Shown in pieces: positions 47,720 to 57,900 of a stretch of 64,000 nt of DNA. The stretch's first letter is position 1. The number at the start of each line of letters is the position of its first letter. The position numbers and the translations under genes are program-made. The stretch lies in contig NZ_CP036348.1 of NCBI RefSeq assembly GCF_007753095.1, positions 2,356,001 through 2,420,000 on the forward strand, written 5' to 3'. The notes under the pieces are model-generated. The model did no database searches. It saw only the letters and a program-made list of their open reading frames with translations, and was not told where the DNA came from. This DNA comes from Rosistilla carotiformis (lineage in GTDB: Bacteria; Planctomycetota; Planctomycetia; Pirellulales; Pirellulaceae).

Positions 47720-48883
47720 ATGGCCAAAACATATGATGTCGCCATCGTTGGGGCGGGGATCGTGGGGCTTGCGCACGCCTGGATGGCAGCCTCGCGTGGC
47801 ATGAAAGTGTTGCTTGTCGAACGCTCTCCAGTCGCTACGGGGGCATCGATCCGCAACTTCGGAATGGTTTGGCCGATTGGGCAGCCAGCGGGGGAATTGC
47901 ACCGCGTCGCCATGCGTTCGCGAGAACTTTGGTTGGAACTTGCCAAGCAGTCGAGGATTTGGGCCAGCACGTGCGGATCGCTCCATTTGGCGCACCGCGC
48001 CGATGAATTGGCGGTCCTCGAAGAGTTTGTCGAACAGCATCGCGATGGCGAGATCAATGTTCGGATGCTGAGCGCACGTGAAACCTTGCAGCGGACGCCG
48101 GCGGCGAATCCCGATGGTTTGTTGGGATCGATGCACAGCGAATCCGAGTTGTGCGTCAACCCGCCGGCCGCGATTGCCGCGATTCCCCAATGGCTGCACC
48201 AGCGTTACGGCGTCGATTGTGAATTCGAGACGACGATTTGCGAGCTGCCTGATGGAACGCTACGTGCCAGTGACGGCAGGCATTGGCAATCGGAGCGCGT
48301 GGTGGTCTGCAGCGGGGTCGATTTCCAAACCTTGCTGCCCGAGGTCTTCGCCGGGACGCCGTTAAAGATTTGCAAGTTGCAGATGATGCGAACGGTGCCT
48401 CAGGCCAATGGCTGGCGAATCGGACCGCATCTGGCCAGTGGACTCACGCTGCGTCACTACCGTTCCTTTGAAGGCTGCCCATCGCTCGCGGCATTGCGGC
48501 AGCGCGTTCGCGACGAGACACCGGAACTGGATCGCTTCGGCATCCATGTGATGGCATCGCAAAACGAATTGGGGCAGGTGGTCCTGGGGGATTCCCACGA
48601 ATATGACACCGAAATAAGCGTCTTTGATCGGGCCGAAATCGACGAATGGATCCTCCGCGAACTGCGACGGCAGTTTGTCTTGCCTGACTGGACGATCGAG
48701 CGACGATGGCATGGCTTTTATGCCAAACACCCGCAGCACGCGATGTTCGAAGTCGAAGCCAGGGAACGCGTTCATGTCTGTGTTGCTCCTGGCGGAGCCG
48801 GCATGACGATGTCGTTTGGAATCGCCGACCGCTTCTGGCAATCGATCGCTGGAGACCGCCTCATCGGTAGCAATGAAAACTGA
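47720..48883 (+). CDS. TIGR03364-type FAD-dependent oxidoreductase
   Basis: A 387-residue DAO-fold flavoenzyme. The N-terminal dinucleotide-binding loop is VAIVGAGIVGLAHAWMAASRGMKVLLVERS, then ASIRNFGMVWPIGQPAGE, characteristic of TIGR03364. It has a C-terminal GGAGMTMSFGIADRFWQSIAGD segment near the flavin. The family often lies in 2-aminoethylphosphonate catabolic operons with a phosphonatase-like hydrolase; none is seen here. It begins six bases after the phosphatase and may form a three-gene unit with it and the preceding small membrane protein. The oxidised amine is unknown. Confidence 0.85.
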   Translation: MAKTYDVAIVGAGIVGLAHAWMAASRGMKVLLVERSPVATGASIRNFGMVWPIGQPAGELHRVAMRSRELWLELAKQSRIWASTCGSLHLAHRADELAVLEEFVEQHRDGEINVRMLSARETLQRTPAANPDGLLGSMHSESELCVNPPAAIAAIPQWLHQRYGVDCEFETTICELPDGTLRASDGRHWQSERVVVCSGVDFQTLLPEVFAGTPLKICKLQMMRTVPQANGWRIGPHLASGLTLRHYRSFEGCPSLAALRQRVRDETPELDRFGIHVMASQNELGQVVLGDSHEYDTEISVFDRAEIDEWILRELRRQFVLPDWTIERRWHGFYAKHPQHAMFEVEARERVHVCVAPGGAGMTMSFGIADRFWQSIAGDRLIGSNEN

Positions 48884-48985
48884 GCCTGTCACCCCGGGGT
48901 GGCCTTGTCGGGCTGGAGTCACCTCGATTCACGAAATGAGTTTCGATTGTTTGCCGACACAAACGAGCCCCTTGGGGGGCAGGAT

Positions 48986-49723
48986 ATGATCGCTAGCGAT
49001 TCGCCCGACGATGCCGACACGGTACCGCTGCTGATCAGTGTCCGTTCGATCGCCGAAGCGCGGCTGGCGTGCCGATTCCCGTTGGCGATCATCGATTTCA
49101 AGAACCCCAGCGCGGGAGCATTGGGGCGGTGCGACGACGGGGTGCTCGAACAGGTTTCGCAACTGAAGACTCGCGGACTGGGATTCAGTGCCGCTTGTGG
49201 CGAATTAAAAGAATTGCGGTGGGATGATTTTCAATTACCCGCCGGATTTCAGTTTGCTAAAGCAGGTCCCGCCGGAATTTCCAGTGTGTCGACGATGCGG
49301 GACGCTATGCAGCAGTTTCGATCAGCGTTGCCCGACGCGGTGACAAGTGTCGCAGTTGCGTACGCCGATCATGTCGAAGCGCAGTGCTTGCCCGCGGAGA
49401 CGATTGCCGACCTGGCGATCGAATCCCGGACTCCGTGGCTGCTGATCGACACGGCAAGCAAGGATGGCCGGCGGTTGTTGGATTGGATATCGGCCGCGCG
49501 TTTAAAAGATCTAATCGGGCGCTGTCGCGTCCACGGAGTCCGCACGGTGTTGGCTGGTTCGCTAGCGCTGGGGGATGTCGCGCCGCTGCGCGCGTTGCAA
49601 CCCGATCTGTTCGGTATTCGCGGAGCTGTCTGCGAAGCGGGACGCCGGACCGCGATCGATCCTGAAAAGATCGATTTTTGGTGTCGAGCGTTTCCGTCGG
49701 CAGCGGGCTTGTTCGATCAGTAA
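48986..49723 (+). CDS. (5-formylfuran-3-yl)methyl phosphate synthase (MfnB homologue)
   Basis: MfnB joins two glyceraldehyde-3-phosphate molecules in the first committed step of methanofuran synthesis. The 245-residue protein has LLISVRSIAEARLACRF..IIDFKNPSAGALG (Asp and Lys), FQFAKAGPAG (the Schiff-base Lys) and WLLIDTASKDGRRLLDW (third Lys), all three active-site lysines being present. Planctomycetes carry tetrahydromethanopterin/methanofuran-linked C1 enzymes, which explains the gene in a bacterium. The ATG at 48986 fits the usual family start; the open frame extends to a GTG at 48899. Its stop overlaps the convergent membrane-protein gene by seven bases. Confidence 0.85.
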   Translation: MIASDSPDDADTVPLLISVRSIAEARLACRFPLAIIDFKNPSAGALGRCDDGVLEQVSQLKTRGLGFSAACGELKELRWDDFQLPAGFQFAKAGPAGISSVSTMRDAMQQFRSALPDAVTSVAVAYADHVEAQCLPAETIADLAIESRTPWLLIDTASKDGRRLLDWISAARLKDLIGRCRVHGVRTVLAGSLALGDVAPLRALQPDLFGIRGAVCEAGRRTAIDPEKIDFWCRAFPSAAGLFDQ

Positions 49724-50223
49724 TCGATGTCTTCGGGTGGGTCGAGCGTTAGGTAGGAGCCACTCTCAGCGATCGCTTCGCGACGATCGTTCTTCGCTGC
49801 ACTGCGCGCCGAAATCGGCCACTTGGAACTCGAACGTGGCTTGCCGCTGCCGACCGCGGGGCTTGCCGTCGCTTGTGGAATCTTCAGCGTCTGTACAAAC
49901 AGCCCGATGCTAATCACCAGATAAGCCGGAAGGCTGGCTAACAGTCCAAAGAGGGTGGGCACACAGCAGAGCGCTAACAGCAGCACGAGGTTCATGTCGT
50001 TGGAACCTGACTCCAAGCATAGGCTCAGTTCGCGGACAAAACTGACCGCTGTTTGAAATAGTCCAAGCACGGCGGGAGCTGCCGCGACGGGAACGAAGGC
50101 TGCCATCGCGGGCAAGCGACGAACTTTCACGATCAAATAGATCGCACTCGCCAAGGTGATCGACCCCAGCAGGCACGTGATCCCAATCGTAGAGACGCCG
50201 ACAATTTCTGTGATTGCTTTCAT
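49717..50223 (-). CDS. Membrane protein of unknown function
   Basis: 168 residues with four predicted membrane segments (GVSTIGITCLLGSITLASAIYLIV, AMAAFVPVAAAPAVLGLFQTAVSFV, MNLVLLLALCCVPTLFGLLASLPAYLVISIGLFVQ) and a polar C-terminal tail. Layout is a little like ExbB/TolQ or MotA channels, but no signature is present. ATG 50223 was chosen over 50265. Divergent from btaA-like 50454, with about 230 bases of shared control region. Confidence 0.65.
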   Translation of the reverse strand: MKAITEIVGVSTIGITCLLGSITLASAIYLIVKVRRLPAMAAFVPVAAAPAVLGLFQTAVSFVRELSLCLESGSNDMNLVLLLALCCVPTLFGLLASLPAYLVISIGLFVQTLKIPQATASPAVGSGKPRSSSKWPISARSAAKNDRREAIAESGSYLTLDPPEDIDY

Positions 50224-50453
50224 GTCGATGATTGTGCCAAGTCTCGGGCGACCGTCCATCGGCATTCACGAAATCTTCACCTGTGAAAATGAATGACAAT
50301 GCGTGTCCGACGGGGCAAACATTGAGTTGCCGAGAGCGTTCGTTTAATTTTCCGCGAAGCGGGTGTTTAACGGTTTGCAGCGGTCGATCGATCGCGCACG
50401 ATGCCGATCTACGTCACTAGCATTTCCTACATTGAGAGTTAAGGAACGTGATC

Positions 50454-51641
50454 ATGATCGGACGCTGGATTAGCGAGCAGATGTTCAATTTGGTGCATCG
50501 AAACCAGCTTATCTACAACACCTGCTGGGAGGATCCTCGATTGGATCGCGAGGCGTTGGATCTTGGCCCAAGCGATGATGTCGTGATGATCACGTCCGCC
50601 GGATGTAATGCACTCGATTACGCGTTGTGCGACGTCCGGTCGGTCCACGCTGTCGATATGAACCCACGGCAAAACGCTTTGTTAGAGCTGAAGCTGGCAG
50701 CGATTCGCCGGTTGCCCAACGACGAAGTCTTTTCGATGTTCGGTCGGGGGTACCTGCCAACGGTGGTCGATGCCTATCAAGACGCTCTGCGGGCCGACCT
50801 CTCCGGCTTCGCCAGAGGCTACTGGGATCGATACATCAACTTCTTTGCGAATCCCAATCGTTCGTTCTACTTTCGCGGCTCCTCCGGCGCGTTTGCTTGG
50901 ATGATCAATAAGTATATCGATCGCGTCGCCAAGGCGCGGGCGGGTGTCGATCGCATGCTAAACGCGGAGACTTTGGAGCAACAGCGCGAAGAATATCATT
51001 CTCATGTCTTTCCACAAATTTGGAAGCGGCCGGTGCGGATGGCGATGGGACGGGATTCAACGCTTTCGATGTTGGGCGTGCCGCGCGCTCAACGCCGACA
51101 GGTCGAACGCGACTTTGGGGGTGGGATCGCTGGATTCATCGAACATTCGCTGAACCACGTGTTTGCTCGGTTGCCCTTATCCGACAACTATTTCTGGCGC
51201 GTCTATCTGTCGGGGCAATATCGTCCCAACTGTTGCCCCGAATATTTGAAGCCAGAAAATCTGGACCGCTTGCGTGGCGGTTTGGTCGATCGTGTGAACG
51301 TGCATACGACAACCTTGACCGATTTCTTGAGCAACACCTCGGTGCGCCCCAGTCGCTTCATCTTGTTAGACCATATGGATTGGATGAGTGAACATCGCCA
51401 AGCGGCATTGGTTGACGAGTGGCAACATATCGCCGACAAGGCTTGTCCCGAAGCGCGTTTGATTTGGCGTAGCGGCGGATTGCGAACCGATTATCTCAAC
51501 GACATCCAAGTGAATCATCGCGGCTCGAAGGTGCGAGTTCCCGAACTGATGTCGATGCAATCCGATTTGGCGGCGCGGCTGCATCAACAAGATCGGGTTG
51601 GAACCTACGGTTCGTTTTTTATCGGCCATCTGGCTGGCTAA
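50454..51641 (+). CDS. BtaA-like 3-amino-3-carboxypropyl transferase (DUF3419)
   Basis: BtaA moves the aminocarboxypropyl group of S-adenosylmethionine onto diacylglycerol, the first step of betaine lipid (DGTS) synthesis. The 395-residue protein starts with FNLVHRNQLIYNTCWEDPRLDREAL (the NTCWEDP motif of this family), has the SAM-binding MITSAGCNALDYAL...VHAVDMNPRQNALLELK, HSLNHVFARLPLSDNYFWRVYLSGQY and RFILLDHMDWM. ATG 50454 has AAGGA eight bases upstream, better placed than the GTG at 50448. It is followed 30 bases later by a methyltransferase and then by a PlcP-like phosphoesterase, which support a lipid-remodelling function over other DUF3419 roles. Confidence 0.85.
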   Translation: MIGRWISEQMFNLVHRNQLIYNTCWEDPRLDREALDLGPSDDVVMITSAGCNALDYALCDVRSVHAVDMNPRQNALLELKLAAIRRLPNDEVFSMFGRGYLPTVVDAYQDALRADLSGFARGYWDRYINFFANPNRSFYFRGSSGAFAWMINKYIDRVAKARAGVDRMLNAETLEQQREEYHSHVFPQIWKRPVRMAMGRDSTLSMLGVPRAQRRQVERDFGGGIAGFIEHSLNHVFARLPLSDNYFWRVYLSGQYRPNCCPEYLKPENLDRLRGGLVDRVNVHTTTLTDFLSNTSVRPSRFILLDHMDWMSEHRQAALVDEWQHIADKACPEARLIWRSGGLRTDYLNDIQVNHRGSKVRVPELMSMQSDLAARLHQQDRVGTYGSFFIGHLAG

Positions 51642-51671
51642 GGTTTCGGCAACGAATTTCGGAGTCCACGC

Positions 51672-52505
51672 GTGACATTTTTCAGAGACCTAAAGACGTT
51701 GTTGCAATTGGCGTTGCCCATTCGTGGTAACACGCATCAGCAACGGCTTGAGAACTTCTATGGCAAACAAGCAGACAATTACGACGTATTTCGTAGGCGT
51801 TTGCTGCATGGACGCGAACCGTTGTGGCAATCGATCGAAATTCCTGAGGGAGGGCGATGGGTCGATTTTGGTGGCGGCACGGGCGCCAATGTCGAAAACA
51901 TCGCCGACAAATTGAACCGCCTAGAACGCTTGGAGATCGTCGACCTGTCGGCTTCGCTGTTGCAGGTTGCCGATCGACGGATCGCCGATCGTGGTTGGCG
52001 GAATGTCGTCACCCATTGTCGTGACGTGACCACATTCACGCCCGACGCACCGGTCGACATCGTCACGTTCAGTTATTCATTGACGATGATTCCCGACTGG
52101 TTTGCTGCCGTTGAAAACGCGCTGCGGATTTTAAAACCTGGGGGAACGATAGGCGTTGTCGACTTCTACGTCTCTCGGAAATATCCGGCAGAATCCCACC
52201 GACGCCACGGTCCCCTAACACGTTCGTTTTGGCCGACTTGGTTCGCGAAGGACAATGTCTTTCTGTCACCCGATCATCTGCCCTACCTGGAATCAAAATG
52301 CGAATCCTCCGAACTGCACGAGGATCGCGGCGGGCTCCCCTTTGTCCCCTTGCTGACGGTTCCGTATTACCGGTTTGTCGGTAAGAAACCGCTCCCCGTG
52401 AAAACTCAGTTCACGGAGGGGGGTTCATCACAGACAAGGCAGCAAAACGCCCTCAAGGGGGCGGTCTGTGAGACCAACCATTGTTCGGCTGAACTGTGTC
52501 CCTAA
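51672..52505 (+). CDS. BtaB-like SAM-dependent N-methyltransferase
   Basis: A 277-residue class I methyltransferase. FYGKQADNYDVFRRRLLHGRE at the start and WVDFGGGTGANVENIADKL (SAM loop) resemble the methyltransferase half of eukaryotic BTA1 and bacterial BtaB, which trimethylates diacylglycerylhomoserine to DGTS. Other blocks: IVDLSASLLQVADRRI, IVTFSYSLTMIPDWFAAVENALRILKPGGTIGVVDFYVS, SPDHLPYLESKC and VPYYRFVGKKP. The GTG start has GGAG seven bases upstream. It lies 30 bases after the btaA-like gene and ends 13 bases before the plcP-like gene. The last 35 residues are low complexity and probably poorly conserved. Confidence 0.8.
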   Translation: MTFFRDLKTLLQLALPIRGNTHQQRLENFYGKQADNYDVFRRRLLHGREPLWQSIEIPEGGRWVDFGGGTGANVENIADKLNRLERLEIVDLSASLLQVADRRIADRGWRNVVTHCRDVTTFTPDAPVDIVTFSYSLTMIPDWFAAVENALRILKPGGTIGVVDFYVSRKYPAESHRRHGPLTRSFWPTWFAKDNVFLSPDHLPYLESKCESSELHEDRGGLPFVPLLTVPYYRFVGKKPLPVKTQFTEGGSSQTRQQNALKGAVCETNHCSAELCP

Positions 52506-52518
52506 AAAGGAGTTGACG

Positions 52519-53433
52519 ATGATCGACGAAAATGCCGCACTGAACGCTACCGATAGCGATGCGGGCCCATGGGATCTATCGGATGTGCGGACGCTGTTTA
52601 TCTCCGACGTTCATTTGGGGAGTCGATTTAGTCAAGTCGGCCCGCTGTTGGACCTGTTGGATCGCTGTCTTCCTCAGCACATCTATCTCGTTGGCGATCT
52701 GTTCGATGACCGCCGCCTCAGTCGCCGTTTTCGTTGGACGGCAGACTATACACGCTTGCTTGCACGTTTGTTCGACTTCGGCGTCTCGGGAACTTCGATC
52801 CACTACACTCCGGGAAATCACGATACGTTTCTACGTGGTTTCGCCGAGGATTATCGATTGCTCGAGATCCGTGATTCGTTTGTTCACCAGTGCGCCGATG
52901 GGCGTCGGTTGGCCGTATTGCATGGCGACCAATTTGATGTGGTCGAAAAGAAGTTCCGGTGGCTTTCGGAATTGGGCTCAACCGCCTATGAAATCCTGTT
53001 GGCGACCGATCGTGGGCTCAATTGGATCTTGCGTTTACTGGGCGCTCGTCCCGTTCCTTTGAGTCGACGTTTGAAAGTGGGCGTCAAAAAAATCGTCCAA
53101 CGCAAAAGTGGCTTTCATGACAAAGTGCGTGATTACGCGCGGCGAAACGCGTGTGACGGCGTTGTCTGCGGTCACATACACAACCCGGAGATGCGATCGA
53201 TCGATGGCATCCTGTATTGCAACACTGGCGATTGGATCGAACATTGCACCGCGATGGTCGAGTGGCCCGATGGTCGATTGCAGGTGATTCGCGCCAACGA
53301 ACTTTCGGGGCAGCGCCGACGCCGCCCGATCTTCCACCGCTTAAAGCGTCGGTTGGGAGAATCGATCCGACCGAATGTTCCTAGCAGGGTGGACGACACT
53401 CAACCAACAGAAAGCTCTCCCCGTAAGGGATAG
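52519..53433 (+). CDS. PlcP/LpxH-type metallophosphoesterase
   Basis: 304 residues of the calcineurin-like phosphoesterase superfamily, next to LpxH and the intracellular phospholipase C PlcP. Metal motifs in order: ISDVHLGSRF, VGDLFDDRRLS, YTPGNHDTF, VLHGDQFDVV and CGHIHNPEMR, with YCNTGDWIEHCTAMV near the end. PlcP of rhizobia cleaves phosphatidylcholine and phosphatidylethanolamine during phosphate starvation, giving diacylglycerol for BtaA. The position directly behind BtaA/BtaB favours PlcP over the LpxH step of lipid A synthesis. ATG 52519 has AAGGAG six bases upstream; an earlier frame start at 52468 would overlap btaB. Confidence 0.82.
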   Translation: MIDENAALNATDSDAGPWDLSDVRTLFISDVHLGSRFSQVGPLLDLLDRCLPQHIYLVGDLFDDRRLSRRFRWTADYTRLLARLFDFGVSGTSIHYTPGNHDTFLRGFAEDYRLLEIRDSFVHQCADGRRLAVLHGDQFDVVEKKFRWLSELGSTAYEILLATDRGLNWILRLLGARPVPLSRRLKVGVKKIVQRKSGFHDKVRDYARRNACDGVVCGHIHNPEMRSIDGILYCNTGDWIEHCTAMVEWPDGRLQVIRANELSGQRRRRPIFHRLKRRLGESIRPNVPSRVDDTQPTESSPRKG

Positions 53434-53827
53434 CGATCGCGCGAAGCTACGGATCGGAAGCAAGATCCGGATCGGGCTTCGCTGGAAATCACAAAGCGGG
53501 TAACCCGTGTTGCCCAGTGGAATGCGATGGTGAGCGGCGAAGCTCTCTGTTCATTTGAACACTTCGATTGTCCGTTCCACATGTGGTGCTGTCTGCGTCT
53601 TCGATCGTTCCTCGCACTCCGCCTTTCTATTAAATGCCAAGCTTTGCTCTGTGTGTGAAAATTCGTGCTAAAGTTTAACTACAGTTCATATGGGGCATAT
53701 TGAATACCTGATTGACGACGGAGACGCATCTCTGCCGGCGTTGGGATTCGCGCGGCTATTGACGTCACTTCGTTGACTTCACCACACCACGATTGCCCTC
53801 GGGAGTGTTAACCACTGGGGCAACCGA
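53434..53827. other. Intergenic region with an AT-rich inverted repeat
   Basis: About 390 bases before the peroxidase operon. It contains an imperfect inverted repeat TTCATATG-GGG-CATATTGAA (53685-53704, one bulged base) about 120 bases upstream of the peroxidase start, a possible operator. No gene was recognised. Confidence 0.45.
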
Positions 53828-54961
53828 ATGAATCCGAACACCACGTCGAGAGTCGCGAATCGGCGTCTATCTCAGCCGACTCCCGTCGCGATGGACGCGT
53901 CGGTGCGCGCGCACTTTGCGACGCCGGGCGTTCGGGGGCATGGGGACCTTCCCATCGCTTATTGCAGTCGGTGGATTGTCGTTCTCTGTACGCTGGGCGG
54001 CTGTAATTCGCAAGAAACCGCCCGGCTAATGAACACGGTTCCGTTGCCGGTTCGCGCGGTCATGTCGTCGATTTCTACCGAGCCGATAACGCCACTGCTT
54101 GAAAATCGAAACCTCCCCGCGGGGAAGGTGGAACTGGGGCGACGTCTGTTCCATGACAAGCGATTGTCGGCCGACAATTCGATTTCCTGCGCGTCGTGCC
54201 ACGACTTCGCCCAAGGAGGAAGCGACGGATTAGAGACTGCGATTGGCTACAAGAACCAGCGGGGGCCTTTGAACACACCAACGGTTTTCAATTGCAGTTT
54301 GTCGCTGGCCCAGTTTTGGGATGGCCGCGTTGCAAGTTTGGAACAACAGGTGTCCGGACCGGTCCACAATCCAATCGAAATGGCGACGAATTGGCCTGAT
54401 GTGATTACCAAGTTGAAACGAGACAAAGCGTTTCAACGTGCGTTTGTGAAAAAATATCCTCGCGGTTTTACGGAAGCGACGATCGTTGATGCGATCGCGA
54501 CCTTTGAAAAATCGTTGCTCACGCTGCATTCCCCGTTTGACCGGTATCTTCTGGGAGACCCTTCGGCGATCAGCGACGACGCGGCCGACGGCTATCAGTT
54601 GTTTAAGAACCTCGGCTGCATCTCCTGCCATCAAGGCAGCGCCGTCGGAGGAAACATGTTCCAAAAGTTTGGGGTGATGGAAGACTATTTTTGTGGTGAA
54701 GAAGCCAACGCGCTCACGAACAAAGGACGTTTCAACGTTACCAAGCGGAAATCGGATCTCCACCGATTCAAAGTGCCGACGCTGCGGAACATCGCATTGA
54801 CCGCACCGTACTTCCACCACGGCAAAACAAAGACACTTCGTGAGGCGATCGCCATCATGGCGGAACATCAACTGGGAACCGATTTGGACGAAACCGAAAT
54901 CGCTCTTATCGAAGCGTTTCTGATAAGCCTCACCGGCCAAATCAAGAAGGAATGGGAATGA
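53828..54961 (+). CDS. Di-haem cytochrome c peroxidase/MauG-family lipoprotein
   Basis: A 377-residue extracytoplasmic enzyme of the bacterial CCP/MauG family, which reduces peroxide or makes oxidative modifications using two c-type haems. Haem sites: CASCH (Cys121-His125) and CISCH (Cys264-His268). A lipobox (LGG-Cys59) follows a hydrophobic stretch (WIVVLCTLGG), so the protein is probably lipid-anchored with a long cytoplasmic or misannotated N-terminus; a GTG start at 53900-53910 could shorten it. VPTLRNIALTAPYFHHGKTKTLREAI is conserved in CCPs. Its stop overlaps the start of the downstream sensor kinase (ATGA at 54958-54961), so peroxidase and kinase are coupled. Confidence 0.88.
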   Translation: MNPNTTSRVANRRLSQPTPVAMDASVRAHFATPGVRGHGDLPIAYCSRWIVVLCTLGGCNSQETARLMNTVPLPVRAVMSSISTEPITPLLENRNLPAGKVELGRRLFHDKRLSADNSISCASCHDFAQGGSDGLETAIGYKNQRGPLNTPTVFNCSLSLAQFWDGRVASLEQQVSGPVHNPIEMATNWPDVITKLKRDKAFQRAFVKKYPRGFTEATIVDAIATFEKSLLTLHSPFDRYLLGDPSAISDDAADGYQLFKNLGCISCHQGSAVGGNMFQKFGVMEDYFCGEEANALTNKGRFNVTKRKSDLHRFKVPTLRNIALTAPYFHHGKTKTLREAIAIMAEHQLGTDLDETEIALIEAFLISLTGQIKKEWE

Positions 54962-57900
54962 ATCGACGACTCTCCCACTTGTTATTCCTCACCTTGACGC
55001 TTCTTGCGATCATGGGACTCTACCTCCGTTCGATCGACCGGGTCAGCGGAGACTATGCGAGGCTGGCAACCGCGACGCGGGTTACGATGCAACACAACGT
55101 CGATCTCGATTCGGCGGTGCTCTCGCTGCGGTTGGGGATCCGTCAAGACTATGATCAACTGACGTATTATGAACAGTCGCTCCATAGCACCGTTTCCAAT
55201 GGGCTCGGCAAGCTCGCAGCCCCGCGGTTGTTGACGCCTGAATTGCACCGACGGATCGACAATGTGGAGTCGTTGGTTCAAGACAAGTTGGTGCTGTCAC
55301 ATGAATTCAAAGCGACCCACGCGATTGTCCGCAATTCGATTGCCGCGTTGCTGCGAAATGTCGAATTGGCCAAACAAAGCCCGACGCTACCGGCGAACCT
55401 CAAGCTTGTACTCGCCGACTTAGAGTCTTCGGGATACCGATTCAGCGTGTCGGGGAAATCGACCGATCGCAAAGTGTTTAGCGACACCCTTGCGAAGCTC
55501 AAAAGCGAATGGATGGCTACGAATGGGGACGCGCCCTATCCGAAGATCGACTGGACCATCCGCCATGGTACGAAACTTATCGAGCTTCGGCACGCGTTGG
55601 ACGAGACCGTTTCGCGGCTGGTGGCCATTCCGGTTCGTCCGGCAACGCTGGCGGTGATGGACGATGCGATCAAGATCTATCAGCGGCAATGGAGTACGCA
55701 GAATCGCTACCACGCCGGGATGATCGTTGCGATCATGGTGTTGCTGGGCTACTGCGCTACCCAAGCGATGGCTCTGTGGAAGAACGCCCACGAGCTGAAT
55801 GTCATCAATAAGGCATTGGAACAACGAGGCGACGACCAAACCGCGGACTTGCAACGATCGAAGGATTTCTTCCAAGGAGTTCTCGATGCGATCGATGCGC
55901 CGATCTGCGTCCTGGATTCGACCGGCCGGATCGTCGAGACCAATGCCTCTTGGGGAGAATTTTCACAGAACCAGAACTCGCATCGACTGGGGATCGGCAG
56001 CAATTATCTGCAGGAGTGTCGCCGTCGAGTGCAGGACGGGCAGGATGACGGCGCGAAACAGTTTGCCGACGCGATCGAAGCGGTCATCGCAGGACACGAT
56101 GGCCAGCATGTCTCGGAATACGAATGCGAATCCCCAACCGACAAATTCTGGTACCAAGTGAACGTCACCCCGCTTCGCGACCATCAAGCAGGGGTCGCAG
56201 TGGTGACACATTTGGATATCACCGACCGTGTTGCAGCGCAGCGCAAACTTTTGGAAACGTCCGAACATCTGGAACTCCTTTCATTAGTCGCCAAATATAC
56301 CGACAACTCGGTGGTGATCACGGACGCCCACGGATGTATCGAATGGGTCAACGATGGATTCAGACGAGTCTCCGGGTATTCGTTTGAGGACGTCAAAGGC
56401 AAAGTTCCCGGAAACATCCTTTACGGTGAGAAGACCGATCCTTCGGCGATCGCGCAGATCCAGGAACGAATCTTAAAAAAGCAAGGCTTCGACGCAGAGA
56501 TCCTTCATTATCGTAAATCGGGCGAACCCTATTGGGTGGCGATCGGGGCCCGTCCGATTCACAACGAGAATGGCGCACTTGTTCGCTACGTCGCCGTCGA
56601 TAGCGAGATCACCGACCGCAAGGAGTCCGAGGCCCGACTCACCGCCGTGACTCAAACTTTACAAACACAAAAACAGACGCTCGACGCGGTTCTCGAGAGC
56701 GTTGCCGCGGGGATTGTGTCGGTCAATCATCAAGGGGATATCGTCAGCTTTAATCCGGCGGCCGAGGAAATCTTTGGAGAACATTGGCTCAAGTCCGAGT
56801 CACTGTTGGAACAATTGGAGGCGGTCGAGATCGTCGACCCGATCACCTACGATCCTATCCCCTTGATTCAATTGCCGATGATACGAGCATTGCAAGGGGA
56901 ACAGGTTCGCAATGAAGAACTGTTGGTCCGGCGAAAGGACAAAGATGTGCTGGTCTCGATCAATGCCATACCGTTGGCGTCGGACGGACAACAGGGGGCG
57001 GTGATTACCGTTCTCGATATCACCCAACAATGGAAGCGAGACCTCAACCAACGGATGCTCCGCGAGGGGCTCGATTTTGCGCAGGATGCGATGTTTGTAT
57101 GCGAGAGCGTCGGACGGATCATCGACGCCAATGAAGTTAGCTGCAAACGACTGGGGTACGCTCGCGAAGATTTGTTGAAGCTCGTCGTCTCCGATATCGA
57201 CCCTGGGGTTCCAGCGGAAAAATGGCCCGACTTCTGGAGCCAACTGAAACAACGTAAAGCGATGGTGTTGGAAAGCAAACACCGCAAAATCGATGGCAGC
57301 ACTTTCCCCGTGGAAGTCACGATCAACTACAGCGACTTTGGCGGAATCCAATACGCTTGCTGTTTTGCGCGGGATATCACCGCACGCAAACTGGCCGAAC
57401 GGGAACGCGACCAATTGGCAGGCGAACTGCAAAACGCTGCCCGGCAGGCGGGGATGGCGGAGGTTGCAACCGGCGTGTTGCACAACGTCGGAAACGTTCT
57501 CAATAGCGTTAACGTCTCAACGAATTTGATCCGCGATCGAATTCAGGCCAGCCCGGTGGAGCATCTGTCCAAAGCCGCCAATGTGATCGCGGAAAATGAA
57601 GCGGACCTCGGAAACTTTCTGACCAATGACAAGCGTGGCAAACACTTCCCCGCACTCTTGAAACAATTGGCGACGAGCTTTCAGAACGAACGCGACGCCC
57701 AAAACGAAGAGATCCAAGCGTTGGCCAAAAGCGTGGAACACATCAAGGAGATCGTGTCGATGCAGCAATCGTTCGCCCGAAAGAGTGGCATGACCGAATC
57801 GGTCGACCCCATCGAAATGTTCGAAGACGCCATCAAAATCAATGACGCCAGCTTGGTCCGCCATGGTGTCGACCTGGTCCGTGAATTCGATGCCGTACCC

